DNA from: Paralvinella palmiformis
Lineage: Eukaryota > Annelida > Polychaeta > Terebellida > Alvinellidae
Assembly (NCBI GenBank): GCA_025642065.1
Contig: JAODUP010000346.1
Span: forward strand, 328,501 to 392,500
Direction: 5' to 3'
DNA length: 64,000 bases
Shown in pieces: positions 13,794 to 20,439 of the stretch. Within the stretch, counting starts at the first letter, position 1. The number at the start of each line of letters is the position of its first letter. Both the position numbers and the translations under genes were made by a program. The notes under the pieces are model-generated. The model was given only the letters and a program-made list of their open reading frames with translations, was not told where the DNA came from and ran no database searches.

Positions 13794-16700
13794 ACATTCA
13801 TGCAGATATGTGTAAGTTCTTATGTATGTACTCACACATACATACACACACCAACACACACACACACACACACCAGAAACTGGTAACTTGCAATTATTTG
13901 ATATGCGCTTTTAAATTGTCAAAATTGAATAAAGTCAATAAAACTTGGTGAGCATGTATTGTTTTTTGACCCTACTGCTGACATAGTGGGGGAAGAAAGC
14001 AAGATAATAGTCTTGAATGAAGAAACTAATACAGGTAAATTGACTTCTTATCTCCAGATGAAATAGATAAGTGTGTGGTAATATTGTTGTTTGTATGGTT
14101 TTTCTCGTAAAACTTGCTATGTGTGCTGGCAGACTGAGTAGAGGTGCACAATTGTGTTTAGCTTATTAGGCATCCACAAGTCACAGCTACGAACAAAATT
14201 ATTTATTATCTGTTAAATAGCATTTCTTCTATTCTATAAGAAACTCTGTGTTATTAGTTATAGATCTTTACGTTATGTCAAACTATCATGTTCGTCCATT
14301 TGGGTGCTCCGATGGACAGTGGTTAAAGCACTCTGCTGCAAAGCTCCAGTTTGTGAGTTCGAATCCAACTCATGTTTAAGTTTGTAGTATATGTTGCCCA
14401 TCGGCTGTGTGGGCCAGGTGTGACCAGTGCAAAGGCTAAACAAGTCAAGTCAAGCGAAGTATTCATTCGTTCTTGCTGAACATGGAAGATTATTTATATT
14501 GAAGTTGTAGCACCTATTGATGGCATTTTCAGTTCCATAGATTGTGCACATTTCAGTAGTATGAAGGTGAATATTTAGTGGAATGTTTAGTTGAATAATG
14601 CAATTGAGGTATTTTGAGCATATTGTATTTTTAGCTGTTTACCAATAATTTTTTTATTGTTGAAATAGACAATAGGTTAAAATGTAGCAGAACTCTTGAA
14701 GGGACAAATTTGGTCAGTCAGTTGCTTTCAGATAGCTTTAATTGCTTGATGTTGTGTTTAGAATTGTGTATCACACTAGTTTTGTGTGTCCAATACCTGA
14801 ATAGTGTAAGTTATTGTTTTGCTTTTGTATGCTATCTACATTGTAGGATCATCCTACAAACATTAAATGTTTCTAAGTAATGTTTATGTTATGATATATA
14901 CAAACAGATTGTAATGACAAAATGTAAAAATGAAAACTAACAGAAACTTTATGATATACATTAGTGTGATTGAGCCATTTTGGTTTTCTCATGCTTTCAT
15001 TTTGTACCAGACAATGAAATATTCTCCTTTCATTTCATGGATTTATACTGAGAATTTCCTGAAATATTGTTCCAGGTCATTCCAGTGGTGCAGTGGTTAG
15101 AGAACTGCACTGTAAACATCCAGGTTTTGAATCCAAGTCAATGTTTTTTGGTGAATTTGTTTCCCCAAGGAGACACCTATTGACCATTTGTCCTAGGTGT
15201 AACCAACTCAAATATTGTCCTGTTAACCAACTGAACAGCAAGTGTATTATTATCATGTACGCTTGTTTATTGTCAGTCATTCACCATGGATTAAGATATC
15301 TTGTAAAAAAAACATTAGGTATTTTTTACTCGATAGAATGCCATGGCTAGAGCTGAAATAGAAACCCACTGAAGATTAATTTCTCAATTACATATGAATG
15401 TTCTAGATCCAAAACTTCAAAATTCTATTTGCAAGGTCTTGCATACACATTTTTTATTCTACTTTTGCTTATTAACTAGCTGCCATAAATATATCAGTAC
15501 TGCATCTTAAAGGATCCATATGTGCTGTTGTGATTTCGGAAGAAAAGATTATGTACCATAGATAATAGACAGTGTTTATATTAAAGCCAGATCAAGTGGA
15601 GCACTTTTTATCTAGTTAATGTGTTCTTATGCAGAGGTTACAATTTGATGTACAATGTTTTAATAATTAGTCAATCCTTGGTGATTATTTGAGGAAATGT
15701 TTGCTACTTGTGTCTAATGCATGTTCCACTGAACAATCACTCACTAAATATGTTTAATAGAATTGATACTTACAAGTAAATCTAGCTAATGTTGGAAGTA
15801 ACACCCTTTCCTATTAATAATTGTTAACCATTTTGGAATATAACCTGGTAATTAATGCCTTTAGATTGTTTGGAATATTATTATGTTATGTGAGAAGTGA
15901 TTGATTTAACTTGCTGATTCTTTACTGCTAAGAGTGACCATTATTTTCATGTTATATTGTACTTTTTTACTGTAGATGTAGCTTCCATCATTTTGATATA
16001 AACTTCTTTCATTTTGATAATAACTTCCATCATTTTAATAATAGCTTCCATCATTTTAATAATAGCTTCCATCATTTTGATAATAGCTTCCATCATTTTG
16101 ATAATAGCTTCCATAATTTTGTAATGGCTTCCATGAATTTGATAATGGTTAAATAGCTTTCGAATATTTAATGCTGTGTTAATGGCGGACAGTGTTGGTT
16201 TTTAACTGACTACATTACATATGATGTCATACAGGTTCATCTACAGGTGATGCAGAGAGAGATGGTCAGCGTGTCTATGATGATGAGGAGGAAGGTGTCA
16301 CTTATAGCTACAGCTTCTTCCACTTCATGTTCTTCTTGGCCGCACTCTACATTATGATGACTCTCACTCATTGGTACAAGTAAGTATATCACAAGTGTGT
16401 GTGTGTGTGTGTGTGTTGTATGTGTGATTCATTCATGTAATTTGTTTAAATTACATATGATGCCCTACTAGTCCTCTGATGTGCCCACAGAGGTCACTGT
16501 TGCCTCTGAACTTTTGTGGACAGTGAATGAGTCAGTTGATGTGATAATTGTGATTTATTGAAATTATCATTTATAAGCTGGAATTCCTTTCAGGTCATTT
16601 CATAAGTTAGGCTGTTTGATCTGTGACTATCAATATTTACAAAATATATTTTGTGTGCTTAATTATGTGTTAAAATATCCACTGGTGCTGGATACCATGA

Positions 16701-16883
16701 GCTGATAGTTTGTCAAGTCTTCAGTGTCTGATTATTTAACTACACTCAAATACTGTAGATCATCTACCCAAATCTTATGTAAACAAGCTCCTAGAATATG
16801 TGTACAACTTATTGGTTTCTTGCTGTGAATGTGCTGTGGAACAACAATGTTAATTTTCCCTATACAGCTGGTTGTATATATAA

Positions 16884-16918
<35 letters not shown>

Positions 16919-16928
16919 ATATATATAA

Positions 16929-16960
<32 letters not shown>

Positions 16961-17273
16961 CACACACACACATACACCACAATATTTGTATTTACATGAA
17001 TTAAATAATATTGTTGTAAGTATATTAATGAATACAATGTATAATATATTAAAGAAAATAATTTTCTCTCAATGGTCACTTCCCGTTATTGCTCCAGTAT
17101 AATAATGGTGAACTGTTGATCTATCATCTTCCAGGCCAAGTTCAGACCTGCAGACCTTTGGCATCAATGAACCATCAATGTGGATCAAGATTAGCTCCAG
17201 CTGGGTGTGTATACTGCTCTATCTGTGGACGCTTATTGCCCCGATTGTCCTGAAGGATCGTGAGTTTGACTAG
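164..17273 (+). CDS. SERINC: SERINC/TMS1 family membrane protein (gene span, 5' exon missing)
   Basis: Multi-exon gene for a serine incorporator, a ~10-helix membrane protein that in characterised relatives sits in ER, Golgi or plasma membrane and affects phospholipid distribution. Constitutive exons: 164-328, 2605-2810, 4301-4386, 4587-4724, 5512-5591, 6048-6144, 6660-6746, 7713-7857, 16235-16379, 17135-17273. With alternative exon A (8196-8263) they join in one frame to 451 residues plus stop. Vertebrate members are about 450-475 residues, so only a short N-terminus lies off the left edge. Family signatures seen: a Cys-rich segment before helix 1, [14 protein letters not shown] across an exon junction, [41 protein letters not shown], and the C-terminal WIKISSSW followed by DREFD. 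Every junction is GT/AG. Family assignment is secure. Which human SERINC paralogue is closest cannot be judged here, and the direction of any lipid or serine activity is inferred from the family. Confidence 0.95.
720..793. repeat. (TA)n microsatellite, interrupted
   Basis: Two (TA)n runs (about 723-752 and 761-792) separated by GTATGTAC, in the first SERINC intron. Confidence 0.95.
1620..2048. mobile_element. MITE-like element with imperfect terminal inverted repeats
   Basis: The ends are inverted copies: TAGACAATTT at 1620-1629 pairs with AAATTGTCTA ending at 2048. Further in, GTTTGCGGGTCA near 1660-1673 pairs with TGACCCGCAAAC near 1996-2007. The imperfect arms run about 60 bp and the interior (~300 bp) is non-coding. 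It sits in intron 1 of SERINC. The superfamily is not clear. Confidence 0.6.
2605..2810 (+). CDS. SERINC: SERINC exon: luminal loop and transmembrane helix 2
   Basis: 206 bp, phase 0 in and phase 2 out (GG|A codon). It encodes the short loop beginning IPYLCSD, the [16 protein letters not shown] motif, helix 2, and the conserved [12 protein letters not shown] segment. Acceptor TTTTCCAG, donor GTAAGT. Confidence 0.95.
3290..3410 (-). repeat. Dispersed retroposon 3' tail, inverted relative to 6170-6300
   Basis: Contains ACACCCTATCCAGCTAGATA, TAAGGTGCTTTACAGTATTA and CAGACCTGTTTC, the reverse complement of a segment at 6190-6300 (GAAACAGGTCTGAGTCAGGG, AGCTATCTAGCTGAATAGGG). The ATT-rich end suggests a LINE/SINE 3' tail. 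Confidence 0.6.
3756..3784. repeat. (TA)n microsatellite
   Basis: Uninterrupted AT dinucleotide run in the second SERINC intron. Confidence 0.9.
4301..4386 (+). CDS. SERINC: SERINC exon: transmembrane helix 3
   Basis: 86 bp, phase 2 in and phase 1 out. It encodes [20 protein letters not shown] and then SANGEFNT. The acidic residue in the short loop after helix 3 is a family feature. Acceptor GTTGTAG, donor GTAACT. Confidence 0.94.
4587..4724 (+). CDS. SERINC: SERINC exon: transmembrane helix 4 with VDFAH motif
   Basis: 138 bp, phase 1 in and 1 out. It encodes a long helix ending [14 protein letters not shown], among the most conserved SERINC motifs, and then [12 protein letters not shown]. 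An open frame of 96 codons runs through this exon into both introns; only 4587-4724 is coding. Confidence 0.95.
5512..5591 (+). CDS. SERINC: SERINC exon: transmembrane helix 5
   Basis: 80 bp, phase 1 in and 0 out. It encodes [20 protein letters not shown] followed by IFYTNH, matching the family helix that ends in YT plus a polar residue. Acceptor GTTTCAG, donor GTAAGT. Confidence 0.93.
5808..5870 (+). mobile_element. tRNA-derived SINE head fragment
   Basis: TGGTGCAGTGGTTAGAGGAT is a box A-like sequence, followed by GCTGCAAACCTCCACGTGT. Related copies occur at 14304 and 15075. The body is not clear here. Confidence 0.5.
6048..6144 (+). CDS. SERINC: SERINC exon: transmembrane helix 6, LPKIQE
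   Basis: 97 bp, phase 0 in and 1 out. It begins [19 protein letters not shown] and ends LPKIQE, a near-invariant SERINC motif. Acceptor TTGTACAG, donor GTATGT. Confidence 0.94.
6190..6303 (+). repeat. Dispersed retroposon 3' tail
   Basis: Runs from GAAACAGGTCTGAGTCAGGG to a terminal (ATT)n. Inverted partner at 3290-3410. Lies in the intron after the LPKIQE exon. Confidence 0.6.
6660..6746 (+). CDS. SERINC: SERINC exon: transmembrane helix 7
   Basis: 87 bp, phase 1 in and 1 out. It encodes [20 protein letters not shown] followed by WTAMTNNK. The SGLLQ(S/A)S and YLTW(S/T)A(M/L) residues are diagnostic for the family. Acceptor ATTCCAG, donor GTAATG. Confidence 0.94.
7210..7519. mobile_element. 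pogo/Tc1-mariner-like MITE with TA target duplication
   Basis: 310 bp. Left end CAGGAGGTCCTCATATTACA; right end is the reverse complement of CAGGAAGACCTCAGGTTACA (4 mismatches in 20). Both ends are flanked by TA (7208-7209 and 7520-7521), as expected for Tc1/mariner/pogo insertion. The interior is non-coding. It is inserted in a SERINC intron. Confidence 0.75.
7713..7857 (+). CDS. SERINC: SERINC exon: large luminal loop and transmembrane helix 8
   Basis: 145 bp, phase 1 in and phase 2 out (AG|). It begins [19 protein letters not shown], with a likely N-glycosylation sequon (NET), and ends with helix [16 protein letters not shown]. The final split serine codon (AG|N) is the entry point for all three alternative phase-2 exons downstream. 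Confidence 0.94.
8196..8263 (+). CDS. SERINC: SERINC alternative exon A (canonical cytoplasmic loop)
   Basis: 68 bp, phase 2 in and 1 out. It encodes [20 protein letters not shown] then TGS, which aligns with the cytoplasmic loop after helix 8 in vertebrate SERINCs (pattern S-S...N/S-Q-x-x-K-L/I-T-L-x-x-x-x-x-x-L/I-x-D). Acceptor CGTAACAG, strong donor CTG|GTGAGT. It is the closest of the alternatives to the known family loop, so I take it as the default form. It appears mutually exclusive with exons B1 and C1. Confidence 0.85.
9122..9159. repeat. (TA)n microsatellite
   Basis: Continuous AT run followed by GCATGCATG, in the SERINC intron between exons A and B1. Confidence 0.95.
9511..9736. 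mobile_element. Small MITE-like element
   Basis: TCCAACCACA (9514-9523) and its exact inverse TGTGGTTGGA (9724-9733) bound about 220 bp of non-coding sequence. The termini are short, and target duplications are not clear. Confidence 0.45.
10001..10095 (+). CDS. SERINC: SERINC alternative exon B1 (cysteine-cluster loop)
   Basis: 95 bp, phase 2 in and 1 out, replacing exon A. It has a strong pyrimidine-rich acceptor (TTTGTTTTTAG) and a GTGAGT donor. It reads [20 protein letters not shown], then [12 protein letters not shown]. The acceptor-side SL residues, exact phase match to A and C1, and splice-site quality support a real exon. The seven cysteines within ten residues, right after a transmembrane helix and basic residues, resemble S-palmitoylation sites. 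Palmitoylation is inference. Confidence 0.72.
10822..10959 (+). CDS. SERINC: Candidate SERINC cassette exon B2 (138 bp)
   Basis: Possible phase 1-to-1 cassette, 46 codons long and open throughout. The acceptor is strong (TCTCTATTCTCAG) and the donor is GTATGT at 10960. It would add a charged segment beginning [14 protein letters not shown] and ending IIGAPWEIG. Using the next GT, at 10967, would instead bring in a TAG stop. I see no family homology, so support is open frame, phase and splice sites only. It could be chance. Confidence 0.33.
11175..11345 (+). mobile_element. tRNA-derived SINE, family with GTTACCTTTGGAGG core
   Basis: tRNA-like head (ATGGCCTTTCTGGTAGCC) and a body with GTTACCTTTGGAGGTTGCCC and CCCATGTGCACAAAA. 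The body motifs recur at 33300-33365 and, inverted, at 43225-43320. Intronic. Confidence 0.65.
12056..12103 (+). CDS. SERINC: SERINC alternative cassette exon B3 (48 bp)
   Basis: 48 bp, phase 1 in and 1 out. Acceptor AACTTAG, strong donor GTG|GTGAGT. With the preceding split G it reads [17 protein letters not shown], matching the family K-L-T-M/L stretch of the loop. Same length and phase as exon C2 (13987-14034), sharing K, V, E-E and the final G at equivalent positions, which suggests exon duplication. It can follow A, B1 or C1 without changing frame. Confidence 0.62.
12723..12770. repeat. (TG)n microsatellite
   Basis: TG dinucleotide run around 12750-12769 in the intron between B3 and C1. 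Confidence 0.8.
13169..13251 (+). CDS. SERINC: SERINC alternative exon C1 (DxxLL loop)
   Basis: 83 bp, phase 2 in and 1 out, replacing A or B1. Acceptor GTTTGATTGTAG, donor GTGAGA. It encodes [20 protein letters not shown], then RDVTLLSE. It opens with S-L as B1 does, and its SNST...KLNKL part resembles the family SNNSQ..KL segment. The end carries a D-x-x-L-L string beside acidic residues, like a sorting signal (inference). Confidence 0.7.
13744..13790. repeat. (TA)n microsatellite
   Basis: About 47 bp of AT repeat between alternative exons C1 and C2. A (CA)n tract follows at 13840-13875. Confidence 0.95.
13987..14034 (+). CDS. SERINC: SERINC alternative cassette exon C2 (48 bp)
   Basis: 48 bp, phase 1 in and 1 out. 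Acceptor GCTGACATAG, donor CAG|GTAAAT. With the preceding split G it reads [17 protein letters not shown]. Size and phase equal B3, and it lies 735 bp after C1, so C1+C2 may be a module parallel to B1+B3. Confidence 0.55.
14304..14490 (+). mobile_element. tRNA-derived SINE
   Basis: Box A-like GACAGTGGTTAAAGCACTC and box B-like GAGTTCGAATCC about 45 bp apart, then a body with CCAGGTGTGACCAGTGCAAA. Pol III promoter spacing fits a tRNA-derived SINE. Confidence 0.7.
15072..15310 (+). mobile_element. tRNA-derived SINE, diverged
   Basis: Box A-like GGTGCAGTGGTTAGAGAACT and box B-like GGTTTTGAATCC, then a body with CCTAGGTGTAACCAACTCAA resembling the 14304 copy. In the intron before SERINC helix 9. 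Open frames across it are not coding. Confidence 0.65.
15980..16147. repeat. 21-bp tandem repeat, 8 copies
   Basis: Unit AGCTTCCATCATTTTAATAAT, eight near-contiguous copies with point changes, ending about 87 bp before the acceptor of SERINC exon 16235-16379. Confidence 0.9.
16235..16379 (+). CDS. SERINC: SERINC exon: acidic loop end and transmembrane helix 9
   Basis: 145 bp, phase 1 in and phase 2 out (AA|G). It encodes an acidic segment ([10 protein letters not shown]), the highly conserved [20 protein letters not shown] helix and LTHWYK. Acceptor CATACAG. A second AG twelve bases on (CTACAG at 16246) would also keep frame and delete four residues. Donor GTAAGT. Confidence 0.95.
16887..16980. 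repeat. (TA)n/(CA)n compound microsatellite
   Basis: Two AT runs split by GATATATATATAAAA, then a short (CA)n, in the last SERINC intron. Confidence 0.9.
17135..17273 (+). CDS. SERINC: SERINC last coding exon, transmembrane helix 10 and stop
   Basis: 139 bp, phase 2 in, ending in TAG at 17271-17273. It encodes [20 protein letters not shown], then [19 protein letters not shown] and KDREFD. The W-(I/V)-K-I-S-S-S-W segment and the C-terminal R-(D/E)-F-D/S are family hallmarks. Confidence 0.96.
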
Positions 17274-18990
17274 GCACTGGACACAAAGATCATTGGGATC
17301 TCGCATTGTGATGTCAGAAACATCAACATTCTCCCATGTCTGATGCTTCATGGTATAGATATAGCTGTTTGAGGGCTTTTACTAATTTTACGCTTTTCAC
17401 TAAAACTGTACTACATTGGGGTCATTTGTCTGGATACCATATTGTTTATCTGTAACAAGAACATTGAGTTGAGATGTTGTATTGTTTTGTTAGTCTTCCT
17501 GTCTCTGATTTCAATCCAAAGGATTTCTATTTGTCTTTGTGCGCGTGTGCACCGAGGTCAGGACTATCCCCTTGTTGCATTATTAGCATTATATATGCAT
17601 AATTTCCTATTATGGTAGCTTTGTCTTTTACATACAGATGAACTGAGGTTGTTTTTTGAATAATTACTAATGTACATTGCGAACACCTCCTTATGATGGA
17701 ACTGTATTGAGGTAGTATTTGTGAATTTGTGTTTTAACAATCATTGAGCACCATGGCACTGACTCAAACTCGCTACTCGCACACATGGATCCCAACTATT
17801 CTTTTGATGTTTTTATAAAACTATTTTAGGACTGATAGCTTTAGACTGTGATCAATCAGTAGTACATGGTTTGTTTATACTGGAATTTGGATTGTTAGCC
17901 ATTGTGTTTATTTTAAATCAAAATTATACATTTACAGTGAAATCAGTGAGTCCAATACCTCACCCCCACTCCACTGATTGGTATTCAGTGATTTTGTGTC
18001 CCACATTTAAAATCAGCCCTCAGTTTAATTTGTAAGGTAGAGATAATGGCTCTGTTTAAATGCTGCTCTTATACATGTATAGGGTTGTATAGATAAACAC
18101 AGTGTTTAATTAGTATTTTTCGTGTAACCCTTTAGAGGGCAGTGTGTAAGGCTAGACACTGAAGCATGACTTTATCTGTGAATTAAATGTTGAATGTTAA
18201 CATTTAATAATATAAAAATGCTGAAGGTACGGGCTATCTATAAAATCAACATGTAAATGATGTGTTGTAATTAAACAGTGGCCTATCTTGGGTAGAAATC
18301 TTAACCAGTCTTAGATATTTGATGTTGTTGCAGTATATTGTATAGTGTGGCCGGTTGTCTGCATGTTTTGATGCATTTTTTAAGACTCTGCCTCCAAATA
18401 TCAATCTCTCTTTAACAATTCCAAATGACTCATTATGTCAAATCATTTTGAGAAACATCCAGATTTCAATTCCTACCTTATTAGGAATCTAATTTGCAGT
18501 TGCTTTGAAACAAATTCAAAATTGGTGTGTGTGTCTGTGTGTTAGTCTGTATGTGTTGAAATCATGCATTATTTCTTGGATAATTATTTTCTGGTAAGTT
18601 TATTACATCTTCATTACAATTTCTTTCATTTATCATCGTCTGTCTCCACAATTCTTTATTGAAAGAGTCCAGAGATACATTTGATATAATTCAAGTTTAA
18701 TAATCTTTCAGATATCACTTTATAGGGTGTGCTGTTAACTCTTTTGAAAGGGGTACATTTTATTTATAAAAAACACAACAGCATTGTTATTATTGTATCT
18801 TGTAAAGTGAGACAGTGGTGTTTTGTGCTGATCCCTAAAATAGTAAACCGGCTGTTGTGTATTTTGTATTAATTTTCAGTATGGTTAAAACTCTGCCGGA
18901 CAGGTTTGTAATTTTGTCGTGATTATTTTAATGTTGTTGTTGGAGCGTAAACAGTGAATGTAAAATAAAGAGCACATGTTTATATGTCTA
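17274..18990 (+). other. SERINC: SERINC 3' untranslated region
   Basis: About 1.7 kb after the stop codon with no open frame or repeat of note. The best polyadenylation signal is AATAAA at 18964-18969, followed by T/GT-rich sequence. The exact cleavage site is inferred. Confidence 0.6.
18964..18969 (+). terminator. Likely SERINC polyadenylation signal AATAAA
   Basis: Canonical hexamer about 1.69 kb past the stop codon, followed by a T/GT-rich downstream element. I see no equally placed hexamer nearer the stop, though an earlier variant signal is possible. Confidence 0.55.
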
Positions 18991-19335
18991 TAATTATTGT
19001 AAATGTTTGAAATTATTCTCCGCTCATCTGTAAATTGAATGCATTTGCCGTTTAATAATTGTGTTATTTACTATGTGTGTGTGTGTGTGTGTGTGTTGGC
19101 AGCTACTGGCATTTAAAAAAAGCTAAATGACATTAAGAAATGATTAAGCTGGCTTTATTGAATCTTCATTATTATTATTATCATCATCATCTTTCTCTAT
19201 GCCAACACTAAAATGCCATGAATAAAGTTTTTAAGTACATTTAAAAATAATTAACTCTTCATTTAAAAATGATTAACCATAAATGTGTCCTACCTGGAAA
19301 AAAGCTAGGCTAGTTATCTGCAAGATTTAGAGGCA
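18991..19335. other. Intergenic, no gene seen
   Basis: AT-rich. Holds a (TG)n tract at 19074-19096 and a short (ATT)/(ATC) tract near 19170-19190. Nothing else recognised. Confidence 0.5.
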
Positions 19336-19339
19336 TACA

Positions 19340-19690
19340 TGAGAATAAATCGTAACATTCGACTTGACTGTGTTGTTTTACGCATTAGATAATAATCCAG
19401 CAATGGAGAAGCAGGTGAATTCCACACGTAAGTTCTGTTATTATCAAATACGAAATGTAGAACTTATTGATAAGTACACAATTGATGAGACATGCAAGAC
19501 TTTAGTCCAAGCCCTTATCATTTCTCGACTGGACTATGGCAATGCATTGTTATATAATATCCCTCTCTCTCTCTGGCAAACCGTCTATAGAAGACTGTAG
19601 AGAGTGGAGATTTGTAGTCTTGTTAAAGACGGAAAACACTTGTATTTTGCTGATAAGGAACTTCCGTTTGTAAAGGTTGATGTTAGGAAG
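19340..19690 (+). pseudogene. LINE reverse transcriptase C-terminal fragment (family B)
   Basis: The open frame 19364-19600 reads NPAMEKQVNSTRKFCYYQIR and LVQALIISRLDYGNALLYNI, the thumb/C-terminal part of a CR1/L2-group non-LTR reverse transcriptase. A frame change follows at about 19600. The same family appears at 50930-51720 and 53930-54990. Dead fragment with no catalytic YADD. Confidence 0.75.
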
Positions 19691-19694
19691 ATTT

Positions 19695-20015
19695 AGTGAT
19701 CGCCCGTTCGTTCCGCTTAACGGTTTGTGGCCGACCAATTGTGGGGTCAAACGGGTGTGAAATCATAGTTCACCGGTAGATTGATGTGCGAAAGAAGTTA
19801 GTGGTCACCCGATCGTGCCACTTGGCGGTTCCTGGCCGGCCAGTAGCTGGGGGGTGTAATGTCGGAGCCGAGGGGCTTGGTTGTATTAATGTTTTCGTGG
19901 TGTGGGTTGAATGTGTGAAAGCTTTGTTAGTGAAAGTCAGCGGGGATTTTATCAAGGGATATGTCGGTCTCCACTGGACAACAAGCTGACTGTGCTGGAC
20001 TGGCTTTGGATTTGC
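19695..20015. repeat. GC-richer degenerate tandem pair
   Basis: A ~105-bp segment beginning TAGTGATCGCCCGTTCGTTC (19697) is repeated with changes from TAGTGGTCACCCGATCGTGC (19799); both contain GGCCGACC/GGCCGGCC. Composition differs from the AT-rich surroundings, so it is probably part of a retroposon. Frames here look non-coding. Confidence 0.45.
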
Positions 20016-20365
20016 TGTTCGGGGAGAATCCCCAGGCTGTCGCTTATTCGGCACAACCTCTATGTTGGAGTGGTTGAGAAAGCTCCTCCCCCACTACTCA
20101 CAGGGGAGCAGTACGAAAGATGGAGCCAAAATACCCTGAGGGTAATCACTGCCAGAGTGTTTTACGTCCTCAGTGGGCTTTTAACGTCTCCCTTTATTTG
20201 AAATAATTCAGTGGAGAGGGCAGCGCCATTTAACGTGGTCAGCCACTCACGATGTTGTGTGCCGAGAAATTAATCCCTGGAAAAGTTTTGACCTCTTACG
20301 GGGTTCGAACCTGTGACCGTTGGGACCAAGTGCCGGGTGCGTAACCGCTAGGCCACCGGAGCTCA
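20016..20365 (-). mobile_element. tRNA-derived SINE (~350 bp) with intact pol III boxes
   Basis: Reading minus strand from 20365: box A-like TGGCCTAGCGGTTACGC, box B GGTTCGAACCC, then a body containing TTAAATGGCGCTGCCCTCTC and GAATTATTTCAAATAAAGGG, and a 3' end with CAGCCTGGGGATTCTCCCCG. A body-only copy lies at 49646-49908 and a short 3' piece at 20388-20428. The tRNA-like head is part of the SINE, not a tRNA gene. Confidence 0.8.
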
Positions 20366-20387
20366 CATTGTGCTGGTTGCTTGCTTG

Positions 20388-20430
20388 TAGTTCGGGGAGT
20401 ATCCCCAGGCTGTCGCTTGTTTGGCACAGT
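20388..20430 (-). mobile_element. Truncated SINE 3' end
   Basis: GTTCGGGGAGTATCCCCAGG and GGCTGTCGCTTGTTTGGCAC repeat the 3' end of the adjoining SINE, so this is a 5'-truncated second copy. Confidence 0.65.
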
Positions 20431-20439
20431 CTGAAATGC

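Noticed and set aside
15077..15350. Frames of 67-85 codons on both strands
   Set aside because: Cover a tRNA-derived SINE.
19786..20201. Overlapping ~95-codon frames on both strands
   Set aside because: They lie in SINE and GC-richer repeat sequence that also occurs at 49.6 kb in different frames.
20290..20365. tRNA gene on the minus strand
   Set aside because: Good A and B boxes, but stem pairing is poor and it is continuous with a SINE body repeated elsewhere.
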